Below, piece by piece: positions 1 to 11,500 of a stretch of DNA of 64,000 bases. Within the stretch, counting starts at the first letter, position 1, and the number at the start of each line of letters is the position of its first letter. The notes under the pieces are model-generated. The model was not told the DNA's origin, did no database searches, and saw only the letters and a list, made by a program, of their open reading frames with translations. The stretch comes from Siphonodentalium dalli (lineage: Eukaryota > Mollusca > Scaphopoda > Gadilida > Siphonodentaliidae), in NCBI GenBank assembly GCA_032622095.1, contig CP136061.1:88034983-88098982 (forward strand), given 5' to 3'. The translations under genes were made by a program, and so were the position numbers.

Positions 1-538
1 TTGCATTTGGCTGAAACCTCTCTCGGAAATGGCATTAGAGCAGGCCTTTATATTGGTCTAATTTGGGGATATCGGACACGGCGTGCCGACCATGGTTCGT
101 CACGTCGTGAGAAATTTTTTAAATCTAAACCCGTGAAATACAATATCTTGCATGGCTTCTAACAGGACATATATCTCGCAATAGAATGAGATATATTTCC
201 ATCCTGTACTAGTTTAATTGAAGTTTTATTACATTTCTGAAAAAATTTCATCACTTTAATAAATCCTGCCCTTTTAAATAGATTTGACATATGATATATA
301 TCCAATTTTAGATTGTGTATTTGTATAAAAAAAAAAATTAATTTGGGGACATCTCTTTAATTTGGGGACATCGTTAAACGCCGTGAATTTTGGGTAATTT
401 AAAGGCCTGTGTGTATCCATGTTGGTAGAGTGTATTCGTATTTTATTACAAACATATTACTATCTTTCGGTTGATTACGTTTCTTCAGCCTGTGTGGTAA
501 ATTCTCCAATTTGCACTAGAGTGATCCTAATACATGTA
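1..538. other. No gene recognised
   Basis: AT-rich sequence with a short 'atttggggacatc' doublet near 341-372. Nothing with coding or RNA features was seen. Confidence 0.5.
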
Positions 539-751
539 CAGTAATGCCCTAATTAATTGACTCCCTAACCACAGCAGAATTATGGGTAACTTTTCAGGAT
601 TTAGTCGGAAATATGGCTTGTTGCCATTCATCGGAAAGCTCTCGGGGAGAGCTTTCCGATGAATGGTAACAAGCCATATTTCCGACTAAATCCTGAAAAG
701 TTACCCATAATTCTGCTGTGGTTAAGGAGTCGATTAATTAGAGCATTACTG
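539..751. mobile_element. Palindromic TA-flanked MITE, copy E1
   Basis: About 213 bp that folds almost completely on itself, with ends CAGTAATGC and GCATTACTG and TA on both sides. That is the pattern of Tc1/mariner-like MITEs. Two more copies are E2 (10491) and E3 (55382). There is no coding capacity. Confidence 0.8.
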
Positions 752-824
752 TATAAGAGAATACACTAGCCAAACAATATTTACAATGACCTTGTAAGTG
801 CATTCTCTTATATATGCGAATACA

Positions 825-1403
825 CAATTTCTTCTCAAGAACCATCTGGACTATTTAGATTATGTTTGGTATGGATGGTCCTTCGGTGACTGGGGTTTAG
901 ATTTTTTCAGATTTGGGGTCATTTTAGGAAAATCAGTTCAGTTCAACTCTTAAAATCTAATGTCTGAAATTACCAAATGAATGGATCTCATAGATGGGGA
1001 TTCACGTTTGTTCAAATAGGGGCGGAGATAAGAGATTTAATTACCAACCAGCCACCCTACCCGTGCTCCGGTGGAGCTATAGTCATCACTCCTCGTCCAT
1101 CCATCGTCTGTCCGTCCATCCGTCCGACAACAATTATTTGAACATCTTCTCCTCTGGAACCATAAGACCAAATGGGTTCATATTTGGTGTGGATGTTCCC
1201 TAGGTGATTCTCATTCAGATTTGTTCAAATGCGGTCACTGGGTCAAATAGTTGCGAAGCCAGGGCCATAACTCTTTCCCACCATAGTAATTCTTTTAAAC
1301 ATCTTCAGAACAATAAGACCGAATGGTTTCATATTTGGTGTGGATGTTCCCTAGGTGACTCACATTCAGATTTGTTCAAATGAGTTCACTTGAAATAGTT
1401 GAG
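825..1403. repeat. Direct duplication, left copy
   Basis: Apparently identical to 4031-4609 (offset 3206). It contains dispersed-repeat phrases such as 'tcatatttggtgtggatg' and 'ccagggccataactc' plus a GTCC-rich stretch near 1095-1135. The small ORF inside it is repeat sequence, not a gene. Confidence 0.85.
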
Positions 1404-2081
1404 AAACCAGGGCCATAACTCATAGTAATTCTTACAATGACTTCTTCTAAAAAAATATTTGGCCGATTTAGCTTATATTTGGTACATAGATACCTTGGGT
1501 GACTGGGGTTCAGATTTGTTCAAATGGGGTCACTGGGTCAAATAGGGGCAGAGCCAGGGACATAACTTTAAAAACAAAAAAAATTAATTTTTGCATTTTG
1601 ACCTTTAATTTTTGTTTAGGACACATCACAGCCTCATATTTCTTACCTAGATTTTTCTTGGCATGTTCTTCATCTGTATGGATTTTGGTATTGTTTATTT
1701 AACCCCTTCCACTCTTGTTTTGATATAGAATTCATCCAAGACAGGATTACTCAAACATTTTTCATCTGATCAACACCAATTTTGGTATATGAATTTTTGA
1801 CACTTATATACAGATCAAGTTAAAATATGGGTTTGATCCGATATATTTTAACAGAGTTATGGCCCTTTATAATTCAGACCTCTTTGCTATGCACTATTAA
1901 TTTTTAAGAGAACATTGAAGCCTGTATTATTGAAAAAGCCAATTTATCATAGTGTGGTCACCCAATACTCTTGCTTCAGACTGCTTGCTTCAGACCAGTT
2001 TACCATCTGTCATTACAGGACATGACATTAGCTAAACAACTATTCTACCAGTCTACAATGAATAGTCCATTGTTCATTTCT
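1404..2081. repeat. Diverged dispersed repeat, otherwise empty
   Basis: Contains further degraded units of the dispersed repeat with phrases 'ggtgactggggttcag' and 'gagttatggcccttta' up to about 1880. No gene was seen. Confidence 0.5.
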
Positions 2082-2226
2082 CCAAGCCTGGACATAGTGT
2101 GTCTGACATTTGCAGAATGAAGTCCCCAGATGGTGAATTTAGTGTTGCTACCCCATACAGCAGGCTAGCATCACCAAATACACCCTCAATTACCTTATTT
2201 TGCTTAGGCCTCATCTTCTGGGACAA
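2082..2226. mobile_element. hAT-like MITE family A, truncated
   Basis: Begins CAAGCCTGGACATAGTGTG and carries the family core 'ccccagatggtgaattta', but the right half is missing. See A4 (7694) for the target-site evidence. Confidence 0.65.
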
Positions 2227-2610
2227 TTTTTTTTAAACATGTTTTAAAATTTGAAAAAAAGTGACACCATTATATATAACATCTGCAGAGTTATGAAACT
2301 TTACTCTTTAATGAAATTATGGAAACATTCCACCCTCCCCCACCCACCCCCTCCCACATGGCCCAGGCCCAACCCTGCCATCAACCAACATCCCTTCCAA
2401 GCCATATCACCTCTCAATTTAATACCTCTTCTCACCACAGAGGCATATATATATGTAAAGGTACAGGTCATTAATTATATAAACTGGCCAGATGACATGT
2501 ATTATTCTAATCTAAACATATCTGTAGCAATTTAACAACAAACTGGTGCTTCCATTCAATGTTAGGTGATGACTGACATTCAATGATACTGTGAATGGCT
2601 TTGATTTCTT

Positions 2611-3165
2611 CAAGTCTGGAAATAGTGTGTCTGACATTTACATAGTGAGGTCCCCAGGTGGTGAATTTAGTGTTGCTACCCCATACAGCATGCTAGCATC
2701 ACCAAATACACCCGCCAGGGACCTAATTCTGCTTAGTCCTCATCTTCTGGGAAGTATCCTAAGTATCAAATTGACAGTTTGATTTAGTCACTTTTTCCAC
2801 CTGTTCAGTTTCAATGTCCCCCTAATTTGCAGAAGATAAAATGCATAATTGAGGTGCTCAATGGGTGTGTATCACCAACTTCAACTGTAGGACTTCATTG
2901 AATTAGTCACTTTTTTCCACCTGTTCAGTTTCAATGTCCCCCTAATTTGCAGAAGATAAAATGCATAATTGAGGTGCTCAATGGGTGTGTATCACCAACT
3001 TCAACTGTAGGACTTCAATCTGTTCCTTGGTTTTATTGGCCATTGAGGCCTAATCAGATTGAGGATGAATTTGGTGATGCTAGCCTGCCTTACAGAATAT
3101 TGTCATTAAATCCACATTTTTGGGACCTAATTCTGCAAATGTCAGACATACTAAATTCAGGTTTG
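2611..3165. mobile_element. hAT-like MITE family A, long form with internal duplication
   Basis: Long family A copy: left end CAAGTCTGGAAATAGTGTG, two internal palindromes and a right end near 3165. A block of about 115 bp at 2784-2898 is repeated directly at 2903-3017. No clear target duplication was seen. Confidence 0.65.
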
Positions 3166-3269
3166 GCCATTTCATATTATTGTTTTAATCACCACTTATC
3201 CAGATGAAATCATACGACTAATATTCAAAGAAAAATGGGGGGGGGGGTATATATTGGATTAAATTTGTC

Positions 3270-3693
3270 TTCTATCTGGCATTTGCAGAATGAGGTCCCC
3301 AGAGGGTGAATTTAGTTATGCTACCCTGCACAGCAGTCTAGCGTCACCAAATACACTAGCCAGGGTCCTCATTCTGCTTAGGCCTCATCTTCTGGGAAGT
3401 ATATAGGCACTTAAATTGACATTTTTACTTACTTTAGCCCTTCTGTTTAGTTTCTATATCCCCTAATTTGTGAATATAAAATGCATAATTGAGGTGCCCA
3501 ATGGGTGCACATCACCAACTTTAACTGGAGAACTTCAATCTAATGCTATGTCTCCCATAGCAGTTGAGGCCTACACAGAATGAGGTCCCCAGAGGGTGAA
3601 TTTGGTGATGCTAGCCCACATTGCAGGATTGTGTCATTAAATTCACCCTTTGGGGACCTCATTCTGCAAATGTCAGACAATTTGTTCAGGCTT
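3270..3693. mobile_element. hAT-like MITE family A, long form
   Basis: Contains the core 'gaatgaggtccccagaggg' near 3290 and 3579 and the shared middle 'gcctcatcttctgggaag'. The ends are degraded. Confidence 0.65.
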
Positions 3694-4030
3694 GTCTGTT
3701 CGAATATTATGTTCTTAACCACCAGTATCCAGTTGAACTCATTATACCCTGATTTTGTCAAAGAAAACTTGGGGGGGGGGGGTATATTGGATTGAATTTG
3801 TCAGTCTCTATGTCAGACTGTTCTCCCATCCATCCATCTGTCATTATGTCTCTATCCGTCCATCAATTGTTTTCTTCTCCAGATACATATTAAAGACCAA
3901 ATGGGTTTATATATTTAGGTGTGGATGTCCCCCAGGTGACTCACATTCAGATTTGTTCAAATGAGTTCATCAGGTCAAATAGGTGAGAAGTCAGGGCCAT
4001 AACTCTTTCCTTCCATAGTAATTCTTAAAA

Positions 4031-4609
4031 CAATTTCTTCTCAAGAACCATCTGGACTATTTAGATTATGTTTGGTATGGATGGTCCTTCGGTGACTGGG
4101 GTTTAGATTTTTTCAGATTTGGGGTCATTTTAGGAAAATCAGTTCAGTTCAACTCTTAAAATCTAATGTCTGAAATTACCAAATGAATGGATCTCATAGA
4201 TGGGGATTCACGTTTGTTCAAATAGGGGCGGAGATAAGAGATTTAATTACCAACCAGCCACCCTACCCGTGCTCCGGTGGAGCTATAGTCATCACTCCTC
4301 GTCCATCCATCGTCTGTCCGTCCATCCGTCCGACAACAATTATTTGAACATCTTCTCCTCTGGAACCATAAGACCAAATGGGTTCATATTTGGTGTGGAT
4401 GTTCCCTAGGTGATTCTCATTCAGATTTGTTCAAATGCGGTCACTGGGTCAAATAGTTGCGAAGCCAGGGCCATAACTCTTTCCCACCATAGTAATTCTT
4501 TTAAACATCTTCAGAACAATAAGACCGAATGGTTTCATATTTGGTGTGGATGTTCCCTAGGTGACTCACATTCAGATTTGTTCAAATGAGTTCACTTGAA
4601 ATAGTTGCG
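4031..4609. repeat. Direct duplication, right copy
   Basis: Second copy of 825-1403. Sequence outside the block diverges at both edges, though related repeat text continues to about 4790. Either a recent duplication or an assembly duplicate. Confidence 0.85.
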
Positions 4610-4801
4610 AAGCCAGGGCCATAACTCTTTCCCTCCATAGTATTCTTAAAGTGACTTCTTCTCAAATACCATCAGGCTATATGGGTTCATATTTGGTATG
4701 AAGGATCCTTGGGTGACTGGGGTTCAGATTTGTTCAAATCAGGTCACTGGGTCAAATGTGGGCGGGGCCAGGGACATAACTCCAAATTGTTTGTTTTAGA
4801 T

Positions 4802-5403
4802 TTAACTCTTTAGATATCTACTTCTTTTAAAGTGATTATGAAAAGTTCTGACTGTTGTGGTCTCCAGAGTCCCAGTCTTATCAGTCTTTGCAGTCTGGTG
4901 AGCGACCCCACAGTCATTGACTGTCTTGTGTTGTACGCTTCTACAATTTGTTGTCATTATCCTCATATTGTGTTTGTCGGGGAGTTCATATATTTGGTTG
5001 GACGAGCTGGTGCGTTCACTCGATGATATTTGAATTCCTTTCCTCGTAGCTGTAGCAGTGGTCGTCTGATGTGGCGATGAAGCAGCTGGGCTGCTGGTTC
5101 TCGGTGGGTTAAAAACAGAGTTGTTTAGGCTATTGAGACTTATATTTATTGAGTCAGGGTAAAAATAGTCGCTTGAGGTTTCCAGTTCATAACTCCTGTA
5201 GGTGAAGCTGTCTATACTGACATTGTCGCATTTGCAACAGTACCATTGTATACTTGGGTTTGCCAGTTTTTCATATTCTGCTGTTGACATCTCCATGCAG
5301 GATTTATGGTACCAAATATCGCACTCTTCGCAGCAAACGCCACCTCTTACCCAGGTGACTAATCATAAGTTATGTGGAATATTGTCCAGAGGGGCATCAT
5401 GTT
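4802..5403 (-). mobile_element. Non-LTR retrotransposon fragment: PHD-like finger and start of endonuclease domain
   Basis: On the minus strand a PHD-type zinc finger is readable (CCEECDIWYHKSC near 5290-5330, WYCCKC near 5230), then a Ser/Thr-rich spacer, then NMRIMTTNCRS (4937-4969), the usual opening of the endonuclease domain in invertebrate CR1/Jockey-like LINE proteins. An in-frame TGA sits where a finger cysteine would be expected (near 5363), and the endonuclease and reverse transcriptase are absent after about 4802. Unusually, a 5' part of an ORF remains instead of a 3' end. It is not functional. Confidence 0.7.
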
Positions 5404-5540
5404 AATGTATAGATTGAAAATACTTTTGTTTCGTAAATATTCGGCCTCATGGCCTTCTTCAGCCAGACAATGTACATGTACCCCCAATGTTGCCAAAGAT
5501 AACTAATAAAATTCGTTATTAAAAATATAACATTTTGCAG

Positions 5541-5590
5541 AACAACTGAAGATCATGCAGGCTGTTGTGTTTATTGAAGATGCTTACACA
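5541..5590 (+). CDS. TPCN2: TPCN2 exon v1: cytosolic N-terminal helix
   Basis: Acceptor cattttgcag and donor gtaagt flank 50 bases. Two bases complete a codon from an unseen upstream exon, then 16 codons end in phase 0. The peptide [16 protein letters not shown] matches the conserved TPC2 segment QAVVFIEDA just before IS1. Its internal ATG is probably not the start, because TPC2 proteins have a longer N-terminal tail with a sorting signal. Confidence 0.88.
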
Positions 5591-8500
5591 GTAAGTTGAG
5601 TTATTACTCTTCATTTTAATCCATTCACTACTTACTAATGGGCAGTTACTTGAGTAGTCCAAGTCTTCTCGTACTAAAACCAGCTAAGATATTTTGATGG
5701 CGAGATGCTGGCATTTAAATGCCAGCATCTCGCCATCAAAATATCTTAGCTGGTTTTAGTACGAGAAGACTTGGACTATTACTTGAGCTGAATTGGTCAT
5801 TGTCGCATGGTTTCGAGCAAACAGACACCCAGGATCTCAAATTGTCACCAAACAATGGGAATTTAGATTACTCATCTGCTATATATTAATAAGGAACTGC
5901 GCTGCCAGTCAGACTCAAAACGGATGGTCTGTATGTCCATTTAAATTCCATTGATATTTCACTCTGAGCACAAACAAATATTTATTATAATAATATTAAT
6001 AAAGATATAGTAGATGACTAATCTAAATTCCCATTGTTTGATGAGACTTTGAGATCCTTGGTGTCTTTTTGGTAGTGATGAAACGGATATCCGGATAACC
6101 GGTTGACAACCGGCTACCATCGGCAACCGGTTGAACTACGATCAACCGGTTAACCGCTATGTTATACACACATGCAATGCCACTGATAAAAACTAACGTG
6201 TTAAGGTCCTTCAGATCAAAAGTCTTCCATGAATGGCAGATTACATAGTCTGGCATTGGCGGCTAAACATCAAAGATGCATGACATCATCTTTGATGTTC
6301 CGATGTCCGGTAAAAACACGTGCACTGACGCCACTGGGTCATCGGCAAAGATCAATACAATCGTTTTCACTGCAGTACGGTGTGGTCATTTGACATGTAC
6401 TCTACGACTCACTACTTGTAGACAGTATCATGGATACCCAAGAAAATGAGTAAATCAGATGCCTGGGCACATTTCAAAGAGAAATTGGCAGAATGTAAAC
6501 TCTGAGAACCAACCCTATTTACATACGCTCGGTCTATACTTCTAACATTACTGAGTTTGAGTAATCTCAGTCGATGAAGTTCAAATGAACTTGAATCAAA
6601 GTGGTGTTCCCGTGCAGTCTGACTTATTTGCATCCTACAAAATTACTAGTGATTATAAATTTTCAGTATTTGATTGTCTTATAACAGAAAACACTGTTTT
6701 CAGCTGTTTTTTAAATTTTCATTTGTTAACTTCATAAAGTTCACAAACTTCATAATTGTGTTTATCGATGTCAGTCATCCTATCAATCTCAAGTTGCCAA
6801 AGAACACCCAGCAGTTAGAATACCTGAGTCACATGACATAATAATCGGCCAGTCCTGCAATCTCTATAATGGCAATAAAACACTGCCGATATTTGCATGT
6901 ACGAACATGTATATAGGTCACACAATATTCTTCCCAAGACGAAAACGATAACAAGTCAGGTAGCAGTCGCAAATACAGTACAAACAGGTCAAGCATGACA
7001 CGTCTATGTATAAAAACAGCGAGTTTTAGTTCACTGTGTCATCTGCCAAGTTGTCAACACGTGGCTTTGTGACGTTCATGTTTGGTGATTTACATTCGTT
7101 TAATAGAAGCTCTGTCTGTGTAAACATTACGCGAGTTTGCCATACAGTTAATAAATCAAATTATGCTGATATATTGGTACATATTATGGTGTAAATAATA
7201 AGTGTAAAGTCATAGGTTGAAAATAGCGGATAACCGGTTATGATCCGGTTACACGTCGCGGTTAACCGGCTACAAAAATAGGGCAACCGTTTCAGCACTA
7301 CTTTTTGGACATTTGGGAGATCATGGGTGTCTTTTTGCTCGAAACCGTGTGCCAATGACCAATTCAGCGTTACTTGTTTGCCATTGATTTTGTTTCGCTC
7401 ATTTTGTCATCCTTCCATTTGCTTTTTACACTTCCAGATGATAAGTTTAGTAAGTCTGAACTGGATGGAATTAAATTTGGTATGGTTCCAGGGTTTGTAC
7501 TTGAGGGGAAGTTGGTCCCTTTTTGACAAAGAAAATATTATTTGTTGGCTAATGCTGACCACTAGAGAACCATTTCACGGTAAAATAAGTCTCTACAATG
7601 ATACACACATTGACAGTTATTACATTGAGAATATACATATATACAGGATCTCTAATGAGTCACAATTCTATACAAAATTTATAAACTGAGTGCCAAGCCT
7701 TGAAATAGGGTGTCTGTCATTTGCAGAATGAGGTCCCCAGAGGGTGAATTTAGTGATGCTACCCCGCATAGCGGGCTAGCATCACCAAATTCACCCTCTG
7801 GGAACCTCATTCTGCTGAGGTGTAAGCAGAATGAGGTCCCCAGAGGGTGAATTTGGTGATGCTAGCCCGCTATGTGGGGTAGCATCACTAAATTCACCCT
7901 CTGGGGACCTCATTCTGAAAATGACAGACACCCTATTTCAAGGCTTGCTGAGTGCACTAAATTTGATTCGGGCCGAGCTTTATCCAGACTTGAATCAAAT
8001 TTAGTGGATGAGGTTAATAAATTTTGTATAGAATTGCGACAATTTGGGTTTGATTGAGCCATGTCTGTTGATGTGAATTAATATGAATCGTATGTGACAC
8101 GTAGTGGGGCAACCATATTTGCTGGGCTTCAAATTTGCCTTATATCGGTGACATATATATTGCGCTAAGAATAATTTAAGAAACATCACGCAGTGGTCCC
8201 GGCTGAGGCAAATTGACAGGACTTGTCGTAAATTGTGCAATCTTGATAATCTTGTCTGGATTCTGGCACGCAAATTCAAAATGACATAAATGATGTCAGA
8301 AACCGTGCCATGACGCCTTCGCTGGTTTTCATTAAGCTAACTAATGAAATTGGTCTAATTAATAGGCCAATCACATGAAAAATTCTTTGTAAGCTGTTAA
8401 GTATAACTAATTTCATTTTCATTGCGATGGTTCATTTCCGAATCCACGCTTCGGCAATCTCCACACAGTTGCTAACAAGAAGTAACATGACAATTTCTCC

Positions 8501-11500
8501 AAAATCCATACCCGCTATCTTTGAAAAATCATTGGTGGATATTGAAAAAAATATATCACGTCATTCACCTGTGCCTAAGGTATAAACAACCATGTGCACC
8601 TGCGGCGCACTGGTGGTTGCTATAAATGCTATTAAATTTTCAAGGCTAGCTTTGAGCTCAGCTAATTTTTATACCCCTCTTAACGAGGTTATGGATGGGG
8701 GGGGGGTATAATGGAATCAGCTTGTTCGTCCATCTGTCGAGCTGTCCGACGGGGCATGTACGTAATTTTATCCGAGCTTGTATTTCTGCATTTTTCAGTC
8801 AATTATTTTGAAACTGTACACGTATATTTAGTACCATGGGAACCTGTGATTATGAGGTCCATCCAACTGTTTTTAATGGAGTTATCTCCCTTTTTGTCTT
8901 AGAAATGTTTTCCAACATGCATAAATTTGTCCAAGCTTGTAATTCCTTGTGTTTTTATCCCCCGCCAAAATTTTAAATTTGCAGGGGATATAGTAATGGG
9001 TTCCGTCTGTCTGTCGCGCCATCCGTCCGTCCGTCCCGAATTTGTAAGAGTCATAACTTGAACAAATGTAAATGGATTTCAAAGATTTGTGGTATATGAG
9101 TTCAACTGACCATTACCTAAAATGAGTTCGCAAGCCAGGTCTGGCCAGATATTTTTACCGGAGTTATTGGACTTTGTTTATTATTTTTGTCAAATTTACC
9201 AAATAGCAAATAGACGACGTCACAGGGCTCATTTCCACAAATCTCAACAGATTTCAAAGATATTTGGTATATGAGTTCACCTGACCATTACCTAGAATGA
9301 GTTCGCAAGCCAGGTCCGGCTGGATAGTTTTACCGGAGTTATTGGACTTTGTTTATTATTTTTGTCGAATTTACCAAATAGCAAATAGATGACGTCTCAG
9401 GGCTCATTTCCACAAATATCAACGGATTTCAAAGATTTTTGATATATGAGTTCACAAGACCAGTATCTAGAACGAGTTCGCAAACCAGGTCCGGCCGTAT
9501 ATTTTCAGCAGAGTTATTGGACTTTGGTTATTGGTATATTCATTCCCATGACCAGTACCTAAAATGAGTTCGCAAGCCAGGCTTTTTGACAAAATCCCAC
9601 CACTTGTTTAGCACATACTGAGAACACAAACATTATTAAGAATGCACTTCCCCAACTGCACATTTCGGCGGGGGATACCGCCGTCTGCGACTGCTTGTTT
9701 TTTTTTGAAAAAACAAATATGTTAATATGGCTACACTTATTATACATGTAGTTGCACTGCGGGGGTATCCTTTGTCCTATTGGGACAGTTCTACCTATAG
9801 TTTTTTTTTTGGTGACACATTCCTTCCATTGCATTCCAATATAAGATGATTTGAAACCTTATGATTATTAATTAGATTTGTCTTTTTGTCTTCTTCAGTA
9901 CCGGTCTATCAACCACAAAGTTGACGCGAAATCACTGAAGATATACCGATATTCACATTCCAAATTAACAAATGTGTAAGTGTAACGTTTATTAGCACAC
10001 TTTAATGTGTAAACATGTATTTATTTATTAGTAATTTTAAATCTATGTATGATGTCTATGGTTTTGTCTATTGGGGTTTATTGTTGTGTCACGTCAGTTT
10101 TATGGAATTATCTCCCCTGCTGTGTGACAATAAAAATAAAATGCTGATACGACCAAAATGCAGTTGTTAACCGATATATAGCATATCGTGAACAGTACCT
10201 TAAAGTTTAGAGAAAGACTCCACTGGTGTGTTCAAACTTGCATGGCAAATAATTGTGCTCTGCTCAGGTATCTTCAATAAAATTTATTATAAATAATTTC
10301 ACTCTCTTTATATAAGTTATTTGTAGTTGTTGACAAGAGTTTTTTATGTTTGTTTATCAGTGTTTGATTCGGGACACATCAAAGGCTAAATATTTTTGTT
10401 GTTCAGATGGCGTGTTTTCCAAAATTTTATATGATAATATTCAAATCTTTTGTGCTTTAACCCTTTCTGTACTCAATGGATTCTACCATGCAGTAATGCG
10501 CTAAATAATCGACTCCTTAACCGCAGCAGAATTATGGGTAATTTTTCAGGATTTAGTCGGAAATATGACTTGTTGCCATTCATCTGAAAGCTCTTAGTGA
10601 GAGATTTCCTATGAATGGCAACAAGTCATATTTCCGACTAAATCCTGAAAAATTACCCAATATTCTGCTGTGGTTAAGTAGTCCATTATTTAGGATATTA
10701 ATGTAATTACAAAATACACATTTAAACAGAGTCTAGTATTAATTTGGAGGGGTGTTCAGGCAATAAAAGCAGATGGCAGTCAGAATACAGGAACAGAATG
10801 ATTCATATCCATTGGTGGGAAATGTTCAGATAATAACTTAAACAATAGCTTGTTTGTTGAACTTATTATCTGAACATTTCCTAAGGGAACTACTTGTCAA
10901 TGAGTATTTAGTATAGAAAGGGTTAACCCTTTCTGTACTGAATGGATTGGATTTCTCCAGTCAGTTAAAAAGTGTTCATCGGAATTGTCTATTATTTATT
11001 TGGAGGGATGTTAAGGTGATAAAAGCAGACAACTGATAAACAAAAGTGCTATTTATTTAGGGAAATGTTTAGATAATAAGTTCAACCTCAAGTCCTCAAC
11101 CTATGGTCGTTTGTTGAACTCTTCTATCTGAATGATAACTGCTCATCAATGATGCTTTAGTACAGAAAGGGTTAAACATGTGTTGCGACAGTCTCGTTGA
11201 AAAGCTGATGAATATCCTAACGGATGTACATCTCTAGAAGTGTCCATTATATTTGATTTCTACGATGATGTGGCATTTCCAACATGACGTAATAAATCGT
11301 TTACCAAATATGGAGTGCCTTCCTGGCATAGTAAATGTTTGTGAGAATCATAGTTTTTAGAAATAGATGTACAACAAGATGTGAAAGAATAATCAGTCAT
11401 GAATATCGTTGACTGATAAAAAGACGAAGATGATGTCTCCTATATATTGCAATGAGTAAAATGGATTATGGATATATCGCCTATATTCAGTTTTCCAACA

